Part shown: one piece after another, positions 49,156 through 59,261 of the stretch
How positions within the stretch are numbered: the stretch's first letter is position 1
How the letters are laid out: each line of letters starts with the position of its first letter
Assembly: GCA_026004675.1 (NCBI GenBank)
Contig: BPJP01000011.1
Location: 62,001-126,000, forward strand
Length of the DNA stretch: 64,000 nucleotides
Direction: 5' to 3'
Origin: Gemmatales bacterium
GTDB taxonomy: Bacteria; Planctomycetota; Planctomycetia; Gemmatales; Gemmataceae
Translations under genes and position numbers: made by a program
Notes under the pieces: model-generated
The model's input: the letters and a program-made list of their open reading frames with translations, nothing else
What the model was told of the DNA's origin: nothing
Database searches by the model: none

Positions 49156-50796
49156 ATGCTGCTAACCGAAAGGAAACGGTCTCTACTGGTTCTTTCTGCC
49201 TTCTTCTTTTTCGTGTCGTTTTCGCCTGGTCAAGATTCGGGTTCCAAGATCGCGATCATCCCGCCCGCGGATGCAGCCGTCAGCAATGATGTTTGTCCAG
49301 TGTGTCCCTCGGCGGAGGATTCGGTTCCGCAGAACAAGCCGTTCTGGGCGACGAATCCGCCAGTCACTCCCTTGCCGCCGATGGGCAACGGGATCATGTT
49401 TCCATCCGGTCCTGGCTACTATTCGCTGCGGGATTTTCTTTCGGGCCAGTATCGAGCGAACCGGCCGAAATATGGCTATCCTCCTATCAGCCCGATTCCG
49501 CCGAGTTTCTTCGATGCCGATTTCAGGTACATCGATGATCCCAGCGACACGAATTACGATTTTTTCGATCCCATCAAACGCATGCACCCGAATCCGAGCT
49601 GGCTGATCTCGACCGGCGGCGACATTCGGATTCAGCATAAAAACGAATTATCGAGTCGTCTGTCCGGGAACGATAACATTTACCAATTGTTCCGGATGCG
49701 GCTGTATGGTGACATCTGGTACTGCGATCTCTTCCGCGTCTACGCGGAGTTCATCAACGCCGACAGCGGCAATCAGGACCTGGCGCCGCTGCCCATCGAT
49801 ATCAACCGTGCCGATTTTCTGAATCTTTTCGGCGATTTGAAGTTGTGGCAATGGCGGAACAAACCGATGTATTTCCGCATTGGCCGGCAGGAACTCCTTT
49901 ACGGTTCGCAGCGTTTGATTTCGCCCTTGGACTGGGCGAACACCCGCCGGACGTTCGAGGGGATCAAAGGTTTCTGGCACGGAGAGAAATTCAACATCGA
50001 TCTCTTTTGGGTGAAACCCGTGCTGGTCAGCCGCAACGATTTCGACGTTTCCGATTCGAACCAGGGGTTTGCCGGCTTGTGGACGACCTACAAGCCAAGG
50101 CAAGGACATTTGGTTGATGTTTACTACCTGTTTTTGGATCGCGCCCGGCCATTGCCTGCGGTGCCGCCGGGTGGCCGAGGCGGCTTCAACGTCAACACCG
50201 TCGGCGCTCGCTATTACGGCCGCTTTCAAAACAACTTCCTCGCCGATTTCGAGGCAATGTATCAATTCGGCGACATCGCCAACTCCTCGATTTTCCGCCG
50301 GAGCTGCAACCACCGGCATCGGCTACCACTTCAAGGATTGGATCGCCCAACCCGTTTTCTGGCTGTATTACGACTATGCTTCCGGCGACCGGCTCGGCGG
50401 CCTCGGCGGGACGTTCAATCAACTCTTTCCTTTTGGCCACCCCTATTTTGGCTTCATTGATGTGGTGGCCCGAAAAAATATCCACGACATCAATTTGCAT
50501 CTCAATGCGTATCCTGTGGACTGGATCGCCGTAGTTGTTGAAGGGCATTTTTTCTATTTGGATAGTGCACGGGACGCGTTGTACAACGCTGCCGGTGTTC
50601 CCATACGCCGGGATCCGACAGGGATGTCCGGCCATCACGTCGGCGAAGAACTCGATTTCGTCGTCAACTTCCACCTGACGACACACCAGGACATTCTGAT
50701 TGGCTGGTCGAAGCTGTTTGCCGGTCGCTTTCTCCGCAATACCGGCAGTCGGCGTTGCCGGAATTCTTTTATCTGCAATACAGCTACAAGTGGTGA
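49156..50796 (+). CDS. Alginate-export-type outer-membrane porin (two frameshifts)
   Basis: About 545 residues after repair. A signal peptide (LLVLSAFFFFVSFSPGQ) leads to a ~100-residue Pro-rich segment, then antiparallel strands of a large barrel: LFRMRLYGDIWYCDLFRVYAEFI, MYFRIGRQELLYGSQRLISPLDWANTRRTFEG-type strands, DLFWVKPVLV and VDVYYLFLD. These match the alginate-export (AlgE-like) porin family. The frame is lost at 50295-50296 (one extra C; repair gives SIFAGAATTGIGYHF) and again near 50748 (a missing base; repair gives QSALPEFFYLQYSYKW and the stop at 50796). The terminal aromatic Trp fits an outer-membrane barrel. Confidence 0.82.
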
Positions 50797-50812
50797 GTCA
50801 TCGCGGCTATGC

Positions 50813-51928
50813 TCACGATGCCCGTCGTTGCGGCTGGCTCAGTTGGTCGTAAAGCTTGACGAGCTTTTTGGCTTCTGTGTCCCAGTTGAAATGGGAGAGA
50901 GCAGCTTCCCGGCCGCGGCGACCCATGGCTGCTGCCTCATCCGGATGACTGAGCAGATAATCGATCGCTTCTGCGACGGACCGCGGGTCCAGCGGGTCGA
51001 CGACCAGGCCGCAACGAAAGTTTTCCAGAATGCGCCGCCACGAAGGGAAGTCGGAGGCGACCACCGCCAGACCGGCGGCCATGTATTCGAACAGCTTGTT
51101 GGGCAGGGAATCGACGAAGATCGGCGTGGGATGGAGAATCGCCAGACCGATGCGCGCTCGCTGATAGTGTTGAATGGCTTCGCTCCGTGTTTGCCAGCCG
51201 AGATACTCGACCTTGTTCCAACCCGGCTGCTGACGGGTTTCCTCCAGCAGATCAGCCGGTGCGAACTCGCCAATCAGGATCAATCTGGCTTGTGGCACGC
51301 GATGGACGGCTTCGATCATTTCACGAATGCCACGAATCGAGGTAATGCTGCCGGCATAAAGCACAGCATGTTCGCGTTGCCCCCAGTCCGGTGAACTGGT
51401 GAAATCATCGAGGCAGGGATAATTGTGGACGCAAACCGTCCGCTCCGCGGGAAACTTATCGGCAATAAACGGAGTAGCGGCGACGAAGGCGTCGAAACAT
51501 CTTCGGGCGGCCCATTCAAAGCAATGCCAGGCCGCCCATTGGCTGTAGCCGCGAACGGGATTCCGGCGATTGAACGCCAGCGCTTCGCGCGGCGAATCTT
51601 CGTGGGCATCGTAAACGACCAAGGCTCCCCTTTGTTTCAGACGCAGTCCGACGGGGATCAATTCCGGATCGTGAAAGTGGTAGACGTCGCCATGAAGCGA
51701 CCAGGCTAGCTGAAATGTTCGAGTCAGCCGCCGCCAGATGCGTTTGGGTCGAAACGAGCAGCGAGGCAGCGGCAATGGGTGAAGATGTACGCCGTCGCGC
51801 TCGGCGACCGGCGGATCGGGAATGAGCAAATGGACCTCGTGTCCGGCCGCCGCCAGCGTTCGGCACTCTTTGTGAAAAATGCGAACGTCGAAAGGTTTGT
51901 GAATCGTGGAAAAATGGACGACACGCAT
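50813..51928 (-). CDS. Glycosyltransferase family 4-type protein
   Basis: A 371-residue GT-B fold enzyme. The N-terminal domain starts VVHFSTIHKPFDVRIFHKEC, and DVYHFHDPELIPVG is a typical acceptor-side motif. The C-terminal domain has VLYAGSITSIRGIREMIEAV and the nucleotide-sugar site FVDSLPNKLFEYMAAGLAVVASDFPSW, the E-x7-E-like region. It probably adds a hexose to a cell-surface glycan or lipid. nusB lies 74 bases upstream on the same strand. Substrate unknown. Confidence 0.9.
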   Translation of the reverse strand: MRVVHFSTIHKPFDVRIFHKECRTLAAAGHEVHLLIPDPPVAERDGVHLHPLPLPRCSFRPKRIWRRLTRTFQLAWSLHGDVYHFHDPELIPVGLRLKQRGALVVYDAHEDSPREALAFNRRNPVRGYSQWAAWHCFEWAARRCFDAFVAATPFIADKFPAERTVCVHNYPCLDDFTSSPDWGQREHAVLYAGSITSIRGIREMIEAVHRVPQARLILIGEFAPADLLEETRQQPGWNKVEYLGWQTRSEAIQHYQRARIGLAILHPTPIFVDSLPNKLFEYMAAGLAVVASDFPSWRRILENFRCGLVVDPLDPRSVAEAIDYLLSHPDEAAAMGRRGREAALSHFNWDTEAKKLVKLYDQLSQPQRRAS

Positions 51929-52002
51929 GAGAGCTTTCCGTGAACAAACCGGAATGGCTGGTTTCCGGGACCAGCACCGGCCATGGTCTTACCATTTCCG
52001 AC

Positions 52003-52432
52003 TTATTGTGTCACCGTGTCATTGCGGTTTTGTTTGCGCTCGCGGATTTTGTCGAGGACGCCGTTGACGAAACCTGGGGAATCTTCGGAGCCGAACCGTT
52101 TCGCCAGTTCGATGGCTTCATTCAAGACAGCGGGCTGGTGGCGTTTCTTTAGAAAACATGAGTTCATATGCCCCGATGCGCAAAACGTTGCGGTCGATTC
52201 CCGACATCCGGCTGAGCCGCCAGTTTTCCGCTACCGACGATAATTCCTCGTCGATCGCGGGCAGGTTTTCGACGACGCCCTGGTAAAGAGCCAGGGCGAA
52301 TTCTTGCAGGTTCTGCTGGCGTAGCCGACCGCGTACGAACGCTTCGGCTTGCTGTTCCGTCAAAGAGGCATTGAAATCTCGCTGAAACAAGAGTTGCAAA
52401 ACCACTTCTCTGGCCCGTCTACGTTGTATCAT
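52003..52432 (-). CDS. nusB: Transcription antitermination factor NusB (one frameshift)
   Basis: About 143 residues after repair. RRRAREVVLQLLFQRDF and RNVLRIGAYELMF are NusB landmarks; the protein binds boxA of rRNA leaders with NusE. As read the product ends early at ARCLE. Removing one base from the A4 run at 52153-52156 (plus strand) continues as LKKRHQPAVLNEAIELAKRFG, SEDSPGFVNGVLDKI and a stop at 52003, which is the normal C-terminal NusB helix set. The ATG at 52432 with AAAGGAT upstream is preferred to one eight codons earlier. Confidence 0.92.
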
Positions 52433-52607
52433 TGCCCTATCCTTTCTTGCTTTCATCCTGATATGGTAATTCGAGTAAAAGAGTCAAGACGAAACTTGCA
52501 TATCAGGTTCATCGTAACCAAGAACTGTTGGTGCCATGATGCCTGTCCTGATATAGTTGGGCAGCCAAAGGAGCGTTGTTCCCAGGAAGCAGATGGGAGA
52601 GTGGACG

Positions 52608-53082
52608 ATGAAGCATTCGGCGAAATTCGCCTGGCTGGCGGCAGGAGTCATCCTCGGTGCGTTGTTCGTCTGGCTTCAGAGCAAACCAGTTCAAGCCTAC
52701 AACGATCGTTTCAACGACTTCATCATGTGTACCGGACCCGTGAGCGTTACGCCGCAAGCGCAAACCGATGGCGTCTGGTTGCTCGATTATCGCACCGGCA
52801 AGCTGCTTGGTACCCGTGATCGACCGCAATATCGGTAAGATTGTTGGCTGGGCCGAGGTCGATCTGGTGAACGAATTCAAACTACAGCCCAGGCAGAACG
52901 TCCATTTCCTGATGACCACAGGACAAATCGCCCGTGGCCAGGCCGCCTTGTATCTCGCCGAAACGACCACAGGAAAATTCGGCGTCTATACCATGGGGCC
53001 ACGGGATGACGGTAAGCCGGGCGTCATCATCCGTCGGCATGACCTTGTTTTGTTCCGCCAGGCCAAGCCGGTGGGCAACTGA
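52608..53082 (+). CDS. Conserved planctomycete membrane-anchored protein (one frameshift)
   Basis: About 157 residues after repair. An N-terminal helix (FAWLAAGVILGALFVWLQ) is followed by a domain starting YNDRFNDFIMCTGPVSVTPQ and DGVWLLDYRTGKLLGT. The C run at 52813-52815 has one base too many; removing it joins VIDRNIGKIVGWAEVDLVNE, then VHFLMTTGQIARGQAALYLAE and FGVYTMGPRDDGKPG to a stop at 53080. I recognise this as a family found repeatedly in planctomycetes with no known role. The ATG at 52608 is supported by the upstream GGGAGAG. Confidence 0.75.
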
Positions 53083-53293
53083 AAACTCATGCCTCGACCG
53101 TTCGTGGTCTTTCCAGATTTTCGGATCTCAGCAAGTTGACAAACTTTTTTCGCTCCGTGCTTCGGTTTCGTGTTCAAAACAGTTTTTTTGCCGTTTTCCG
53201 GCGAGTCTCCCATGGCAAGCATCGGCAGTTCCCTTCGACGCGGTACAGCACGACTAGCTTTCTTTTTTCGTGCGTGCAGCGTATGATCTTTTC

Positions 53294-53701
53294 ATGGCAC
53301 CTTGGTATGAGAACGGACTGCGTTTTGCATGCACGCGCTGCGGGAATTGTTGCACCGGAGCGCCGGGCTTCGTTTGGGTCAACAACGATGAAGTGAAAGC
53401 CATTGCCGACTTTTTGGGACAGCCGCTCGAGGAGACGGAAGGGCTTTATACTCGTCTGGCCAACGGCCGACGCACGCTGCGAGAACGTCCAAACGGCGAC
53501 TGTATTTTTTATCACCGCGAAAAAGGATGCACGATTTATCCAGTTCGGCCGAGACAATGCCAGACGTGGCCCTTTTGGGAGAGCAATGTCCGGACGCCGG
53601 AGTGCTGGCAGAAAGCAGGGGAACATTGTCCGGGCATTGGCCAGGGGCCACTGATTTCGGCAGAGGAAATCACTCGCCGCGTACGCGTCATCCGCCTGTA
53701 A
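53294..53701 (+). CDS. YkgJ-family cysteine-cluster protein
   Basis: A 135-residue protein of the zinc/iron-chelating (CxxCxxCC) family. The conserved cysteines are in FACTRCGNCCTGAPGFV near the N terminus, GDCIFY and GCTIYPVRPRQCQTWPFW in the middle, and ECWQKAGEHCPGIGQGP near the end. Family members bind Fe or Zn and some are linked to modification of other proteins, but the role is not settled. Length and all eight cysteines are intact. The start ATG lies after TTTTC with no strong ribosome site. Confidence 0.9.
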   Translation: MAPWYENGLRFACTRCGNCCTGAPGFVWVNNDEVKAIADFLGQPLEETEGLYTRLANGRRTLRERPNGDCIFYHREKGCTIYPVRPRQCQTWPFWESNVRTPECWQKAGEHCPGIGQGPLISAEEITRRVRVIRL

Positions 53702-53765
53702 CAAAATGAAATTCAAGGTGGTTTCGTCATACTGGTCGCCGAAATCGGCAAAGGAATCGCAGACC

Positions 53766-54176
53766 ATGGCCAATTGGCTTTTCAAAGAAGAACCCGATCA
53801 CTACAGCTTTGACGATTTGCTTCGCGACCGCACGACGCTTTGGGACGGCGTGACGAACAACCTTGCCCGCTTGCATTTGCGGAACGTCAAGAAAGGGGAC
53901 CGCATCCTCTTCTACCATACGGGAAAGGAAAAGGCCATCGTCGGAGAAATGCGCGCCATCAGCGGACCGATGCCCGATCCCAATCTCGATGATGACAAGG
54001 CCGTCGTCGTCAAAGTGAAGCCGGTCAAAAAATGGTCTCGCCCGGTCACGCTCAAAGAGATCAAAGCCAGGCCAGAATTCGCCGACTGGGAACTCTTGCG
54101 TATTTCCCGACTCTCTGTCATGCCGGTCAGCGAAGAACACTGGAATCTACTGGAACAAATGCGCGACCAAGGGTAA
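53766..54176 (+). CDS. EVE-domain protein
   Basis: A 136-residue single-domain EVE protein (PUA-like fold that binds modified bases in nucleic acid). Marks: MANWLFKEEPDHYSFDDL at the start, the TLWDGVTNNLARLHLRNVKKGD core, FYHTGKEKAIVGE, and a C-terminal LRISRLSVMPVSEEHW. Stand-alone EVE proteins of this length are common in bacteria and sometimes sit with restriction or defence genes; the BglII-type system is 6 kb away, too far to infer a link. The ATG at 53766 is preferred to an upstream in-frame one. Confidence 0.92.
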   Translation: MANWLFKEEPDHYSFDDLLRDRTTLWDGVTNNLARLHLRNVKKGDRILFYHTGKEKAIVGEMRAISGPMPDPNLDDDKAVVVKVKPVKKWSRPVTLKEIKARPEFADWELLRISRLSVMPVSEEHWNLLEQMRDQG

Positions 54177-54231
54177 CTAAAGAAGTAATGACCTTCCACC
54201 TGTTTCCTGCCTGTTGTTTTGAGGTATCACC

Positions 54232-55162
54232 ATGAAACACACCTTCTACGCCCTTTGCCTCCTTGTCGGCACGGTCGGCAGCGGTCGTACTCAGGAGATC
54301 ATCGACCCGGACGAAGCCAGGAAGGACCCCGATTTCCTCGTGCAGGGAGAATACTTGGGGACCGGAGCCTGGCCAAAGGGGCGTAACGATGAAACCGTGG
54401 GCGCACAGGTCGTCGCCTTGGGCAACCACAAGTTTCACGTCGTGTTCTACCGGGGGGGGCCTTCCCGGTGCCGGCTGGACACGCAAACAACCGAGGCTTT
54501 TCATGGACGGCGAGCTCGTCGACGGTACGGTCCGCCTCAAAGGAAAGGAATGGACAGCGGGAGAAATCAAGGACGGCGTCTTGCAGGTCGGCAAAACTCT
54601 GTCACTCAAACGCACCGAGCGCAAAAGCCCTACCCTTGGTTTGAAGCCACCGAAAGGGGCGGTCGTTTTGTTCGATGGCACGAACCTCGATCATTTCCCG
54701 GGTGCCAAGATGTCGCCATTCAAGACCTTGGAAGCCGGTTGTAATCTCAAAGGCAAGTACAGAATTGCCCGGTTCCACCTCGAATTCCGCCTGTCGTGGA
54801 AACCGACCGCCCGAGGCCAGGCTCGCAGTAACAGCGGCATCTACCTCGGCGGGTTGCCCGAAATCCAAATCCTCGACTCGTTCGGATTGGAAGGGAAAAA
54901 GAATGAATGTGGTGCCTTTTACGGTCGACGCGAACCCGACGTCAACATGTGCTTCCCTCCTCTCGTCTGGCAAACAATCGACGTCGAAATGCGCCAGCCC
55001 AAAGAGGGGGGCAATATTCTGGCTACAGTATTCCATAACGGTGTCGCCGTGCACAAGGACTTCAACACCGGAAAGAAGATGCCGTTCGAAAGCGGCCTGC
55101 ATCTGCAAAAGCACGGCAATCGGGTGCAATACCGGAATATTTGGCTGGTAGAAGCCAAATAA
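54232..55162 (+). CDS. DUF1080 (3-keto-disaccharide hydrolase) family protein (one frameshift)
   Basis: About 310 residues after repair. A signal peptide (HTFYALCLLVGTVGSGRT) is followed by GTGAWPKGRNDETVGAQVVALG. The G8 run at 54452-54459 should be G7; removing one base restores FYRGGLPGAGWTRKQP. The DUF1080 jelly-roll domain then runs from GAVVLFDGTNLDHF through ARFHLEFRLSWKP, SNSGIYLGGLPEIQILDSFG and WQTIDVEMR to YRNIWLVEAK. Family members hydrolyse 3-keto-glycosides and are expanded in planctomycetes. It is convergent with the sulfatase, 9 bases between stops. Confidence 0.9.
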
Positions 55163-55171
55163 ACAGCCATC

Positions 55172-56572
55172 CTATTTTTTCTCTTTGTTGTATGGGCCGC
55201 CGTAGCGATCGCGCAGTTCGTCGCAGCGTTTGCGCATTTTCTGCAAGACCGCTTGATATCGGGGCTCAGCAGCCAGGTTCTTGAGCTGGTTCGGATCAAC
55301 TTTGAGATCGTGCAGAAATTCTCCTTCGGGAAGGTGTTCGAAATATCGAGCGTAGACATAGCGCTCGTCGCGTACGCCTTCCCATTTGGGAATCTTTGGA
55401 TGGTCCATGAGGTGTTCGCAGAAGAAATCGCGACGCCACGATTTCGGCTGCTCGCCACGCACAAAAAGACTTAGGTCGCTTCCTTGATAGGTTGTCGGCA
55501 TTTTGCCTGTCGCAAGCACGGCAATGGTAGGTGCGATATCGACGTTCAAGGCCATCTCTTTGATGACTCGACCCCGTTTCTCTTCGGGAACCCTCGGGTC
55601 GTAGATGACCAGCGGTACGCGGAGCGATTCGTCGTAATGGCTCCATTTGCCAGCGAAGCCCCGCGAACCTTTGTAGTAACCGTTGTCGCCGCTGAAGATC
55701 ACGACGGTATTCTGGCCAAAACCCAAACGATCCACCTCGCTCAAGACGCGACCTATGACACGGTCAAGTCCAGTGATCATGCGGAAATAAGCACGAGCGT
55801 TTTTCTGGTATTTTTCGGGCGTATCCCAGCGCCAGAACCAGCGCTCGCGGTGCAGAGATTTGTGAAAAAGTTCGGGCAGTTGTTGCCAGAAATCAGTGGA
55901 AACCTTCGGAGGCGGAATCACCACGTCTTCGTACAGGCCGTCCTCCGACGGTGGCCAGGGGTAGTGGTTTTTCTTGTCGCTGTCTTCGGCGTGAGCAGCG
56001 TTGAAGCTGACGGAAAGGCAAAACGGTTTATTTTTATCGCAGCTTTGCAGAAAGGCGACCGCCCGGTCGCCGGTGATGTCGGTCAAGTGTCTGAGGGTGC
56101 CGTCTTTTTGTTTTTTGAAATACGGGTTTCGACTCAGCGGTACGAAATAGTCGAACATGTCGGCAGTGGCCCCTTTCGGAACGTTGACGCCGAACTTGCC
56201 GACAAAACCGGTGCGGTATCCCGCACGCCGGAGATAAGCAGGATAACTTTCCTTGATCAGATTGGCTGGAATCGGCGGCCGGCGGAAGGTGTAGCGGTGC
56301 GTGCGCTCCCAGGTTCCGGTGAGAATGGAGGCTCGACTCGCCGCGCAAATCGAAGTCGTCACGAAGGCGTTCTCAAAGCGAATGCCCCTTTTTGCCAGGC
56401 TGTCGATAGTTGGCGTCTTGACAACGGGATGGCCGGCGCAGCTGAGAAAATCGGCCCGCTGGTCATCCGACAGGAAAAAGATGATGTTGGGTGGGGAGCT
56501 TTTCTCGGCGGGCATTGCCATTGCCGGACCAAACGCCAAAACGATGGCCGACAACACAGTTTGTTTCCACAT
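55172..56572 (-). CDS. Exported sulfatase
   Basis: A 466-residue sulfatase with a signal peptide (LSAIVLAFGPAMAMPA). The formylglycine motif is C-A-A-S-R in TSICAASRASILTG. Other marks are FFLSDDQRADFL (Asp-Asp metal ligands), VGKFGVNVPKG, SGDNGYYKGSRGFAGKWSHYDESLRVPL, and ALNVDIAPTIAVLA. It belongs to the same choline-sulfatase/arylsulfatase clan as 44842-46353 but is a distinct subtype. The ATG is followed immediately by the signal helix. The SPFH cassette starts 223 bases upstream on the opposite strand. Confidence 0.93.
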   Translation of the reverse strand: MWKQTVLSAIVLAFGPAMAMPAEKSSPPNIIFFLSDDQRADFLSCAGHPVVKTPTIDSLAKRGIRFENAFVTTSICAASRASILTGTWERTHRYTFRRPPIPANLIKESYPAYLRRAGYRTGFVGKFGVNVPKGATADMFDYFVPLSRNPYFKKQKDGTLRHLTDITGDRAVAFLQSCDKNKPFCLSVSFNAAHAEDSDKKNHYPWPPSEDGLYEDVVIPPPKVSTDFWQQLPELFHKSLHRERWFWRWDTPEKYQKNARAYFRMITGLDRVIGRVLSEVDRLGFGQNTVVIFSGDNGYYKGSRGFAGKWSHYDESLRVPLVIYDPRVPEEKRGRVIKEMALNVDIAPTIAVLATGKMPTTYQGSDLSLFVRGEQPKSWRRDFFCEHLMDHPKIPKWEGVRDERYVYARYFEHLPEGEFLHDLKVDPNQLKNLAAEPRYQAVLQKMRKRCDELRDRYGGPYNKEKK

Positions 56573-56795
56573 GAGAGATATCCTCTGTTAGACTTCGTTC
56601 AAAGTGGCATTCGCAACGACGAAAGCACTTTTCCGAGAGTTTTCAATACAAACAGTTTAACGTCAGCCGTTTTTGGGGACGAGAAAAAATGAAACCGCCC
56701 AAAAAACGAACAACCTGTTGCAGAGCGATCTGTGTTACAATGGTTGCGCTTTTGCCATTCGTTCCCGACTGACGACTTAGTTGGAGGAATTGCCG

Positions 56796-57909
56796 ATGGG
56801 CCTGTGGGACAAATTCACCGGCGAGTTCATTGATATTATCGAATGGACTGAGCCATCTGACAATGAGATTCTCGCCTATCGCTTCCCCCGCTACAACAAC
56901 GAAATCAAGATGGGGGCCAAGCTCATCGTCCGCGAAGGGCAAACAGCTACCTTCGTCAACGAAGGCCAAATCGCCGATATCTTCCCGCCTGGGACCTACA
57001 CGCTCGAAACGCAGAACCTGCCCATTCTGTCTACGCTCATGGGCTGGAAATATGGTTTCAGCTCACCATTCAAAGCGGAAGTCTACTTCATCGCGATGCG
57101 GCAATGGACCGACCTCAAGTGGGGGGACGGCCAACCCGATTATGGTCCGCGATCCGGAGTTCGGTCCGGTTCGGCTTCGGGCGTATGGCACTTATGCGAT
57201 GCAGGTGAAAGACCCGGCTACTTTCCTTCGGGAACTGGTGGCAACGGACCCGCAATTCGAAAAATATGAAATCCAAAATCAGTTGCGCAACACGATCGTT
57301 TCTCGGTTTGCCGATGTCGTGGGGCAATCGAAAATTCCCGTTTTGGAACTGGCAGGCAATTACGAACGCTTAAGCCAATTAGCCCTGGACCGAATTGCTC
57401 CCGATTTGATGAAGATGGGGATCGGCTTGACGGCGTTTTACATCGAGAACATTTCGTTGCCGCCGGAAGTCGAAAAAGCCCTCGACACGCGGACATCCAT
57501 GGGCGTGATCGGGGATATGAATCAGTTTACCCGGTACAAGACGGCCGAGGCTATCCAGGATGCGGCCAACAATCCCGGCGGCGTCGCCGGTGTGGGAGCA
57601 GGGCTGGGTGCGGGATTCGCCGTCGCTGGTCAGATGGCCGGCGCGGTGGCGCAACAAGCCCAGCAACCGACAGCCCAAGCCGTGCCGCCGCCATTGCCGC
57701 AGTCGGCCTCATTCTTCGTCGCCTTCAACGGACAACAAACCGGCCCCTTCGACATGAATACCATCCAAGCCAAGGTTCGCGATGGTTCCTTGACCCGGTC
57801 GACGCTTGTTTGGAAACAGGGGATGTCGAATTGGGCCGCGGCCGAATCCGTGCCGGAACTGGCGGCTTTGTTCGCCTCGGTGCCGCCTCCGTTGCCTCCG
57901 CAATCGTAG
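56796..57909 (+). CDS. SPFH-domain protein with C-terminal GYF_2 domain (one frameshift), first gene of the polyamine cassette
   Basis: About 371 residues after repair; the ATG has GGAGG eight bases before. Residues 1-210 are an SPFH (stomatin/prohibitin/flotillin)-like domain of the YdjI type: MGLWDKFTGEFIDIIEW, MGAKLIVREGQTATFVNEGQ, and PDLMKMGIGLTAFYIENISL. The G6 run at 57121-57126 should be G5; removing one base joins LKWGTANPIMVRDPEFGPVRLR. A Gly/Ala/Gln-rich linker leads to a C-terminal GYF_2 domain (FFVAFNGQQTGPFDMNTIQAK ... TLVWKQGMSNWAAAESVPEL). SPFH proteins organise membrane microdomains, and GYF_2 binds proline-rich partners. The next gene starts 21 bases later. Confidence 0.85.
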
Positions 57910-57930
57910 GCACTTTTGCGAAATCGAGCG

Positions 57931-59253
57931 ATGACCAACCCTCCGCCATTGCAACCGGTTGATCAGGCCGGCGGTGAAGTCGAGCAACATGCTGCGGTAG
58001 CTTCCCGCTTGCCTCCAGCAGGGCGGCGATTCCCTTGCAAGCAATGCGGGGCACGCCTCGAGTTCGACCCCGCTTTGCGCGCTCTCAAATGCCCCTACTG
58101 CAACGCCGTCGAAACCATCGATCCGTCTGACAAACGGGTTCAGGAATACGACTGGCATGCCTATTTGAAAAACCAGGCTGCCGATAAGATCACCCTGACA
58201 GGACGCTCCTGCGAAACCAAGTGTCCCGGTTGTGGCGCGGTCGTTCTGCTCGAAGACAAGATCGTTACCGAAACTTGCCCCTATTGTGCTTCGTTTTTGA
58301 CGAACAAACCGGTCGCCGCCGAATCGATGATCAAACCGCAGGCGATTCTCCCATTCGCGGTCACGCGGCGCGAGGCGGTTGCCGCTTTCCAGAAGTGGAT
58401 CGCCAGCCGATGGTTCGCCCCCAGCACCTTGAAGAAACTCGCTAACATCGGCCAGCTTTTCGGCATCTACGTTCCGTTTTGGACGTACGATTCGATGACT
58501 TACACCTACTACTGCGGCCAACGCGGCGACGACTACACGGAAACGGAAACGTATACCACCACCAATGCTCAAGGGCAAACCGAAACGCATACCCGCACCG
58601 TAACGAAGACGCGCTGGACTTGGGTCTCAGGGGAAGTCGACCACTTCTTCGATGACGTGTTGGTTTGTGCGTCGAAAAGTCTTCCCGAGAGCCATGTCTC
58701 CCAGCTAGAACCCTGGGACTTGCAGAACCTGGAAGGCTTTCGGGAAGAATTCCTGAGCGGCTTCCAGTCCGAACGCTATGCCATCGATCTGGAAGAAGGC
58801 TTCGACCGCGCCAAGGAAATAATGGAAGCGGAGATTCGCGATTTGTGCCGACGCGATATTGGCGGCGACCATCAACGTTTGCACACTGTGCAGACCCAAT
58901 ACGTTGGCGTGACTTTCAAACACTTGCTTTTGCCCATATGGGTCGCCCCCTATCGTTTTGGCAAAAGGTCTTATCAGATTCTCGTCAATGCACGCACGGG
59001 AGAAGTTGTCGGCTCGAGGCCTTACAGCTGGGTGAAAATCATTGGCTTTATCCTCATGGTCGCCGTGGTCGTTGCCATGCTTGTCGGTCTGTTCCTGCTT
59101 TTCCAGGAAGGTACATTCGGATGGATCGTGTCACCGGCGTTGGGATGCGAGGAACCTCGACAGCTGATAAACGTTGGCGACGCACAAGAAAGCCTGAGCG
59201 CGTTGACGAACAACTGCGAAATAATAACGCCCTGGTGGAGTTTGGGAGTGTAA
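57931..59253 (+). CDS. Double zinc-ribbon membrane protein (YdjL-like), second gene of the cassette
   Basis: About 440 residues. Two zinc ribbons lie near the N terminus (CKQCGARLEF ... KCPYCNA, and KCPGCGAVVLL ... TCPYCASF), which has led to automatic names such as primosomal-protein-N'-like in relatives. A large middle domain follows: IYVPFWTYDSMTYTYYCGQRG, a Thr-rich TETETYTTTNAQGQTETHT strand pair, and a helical LEEGFDRAKEIMEAEI. Then RSYQILVNARTGEVVG precedes a membrane helix (WVKIIGFILMVAVVVAMLVGLFLLF). The last ~45 residues after the helix do not resemble relatives I recall and could be a frameshift extension. It is linked to the SPFH gene by a 21-base gap. Confidence 0.78.
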   Translation: MTNPPPLQPVDQAGGEVEQHAAVASRLPPAGRRFPCKQCGARLEFDPALRALKCPYCNAVETIDPSDKRVQEYDWHAYLKNQAADKITLTGRSCETKCPGCGAVVLLEDKIVTETCPYCASFLTNKPVAAESMIKPQAILPFAVTRREAVAAFQKWIASRWFAPSTLKKLANIGQLFGIYVPFWTYDSMTYTYYCGQRGDDYTETETYTTTNAQGQTETHTRTVTKTRWTWVSGEVDHFFDDVLVCASKSLPESHVSQLEPWDLQNLEGFREEFLSGFQSERYAIDLEEGFDRAKEIMEAEIRDLCRRDIGGDHQRLHTVQTQYVGVTFKHLLLPIWVAPYRFGKRSYQILVNARTGEVVGSRPYSWVKIIGFILMVAVVVAMLVGLFLLFQEGTFGWIVSPALGCEEPRQLINVGDAQESLSALTNNCEIITPWWSLGV

Positions 59254-59261
59254 CCCTGACG

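Noticed and set aside
56582..56795. Regulatory gene for the polyamine cassette
   Set aside because: The 223-base gap to the divergent sulfatase has no supported open frame; only promoters are expected.
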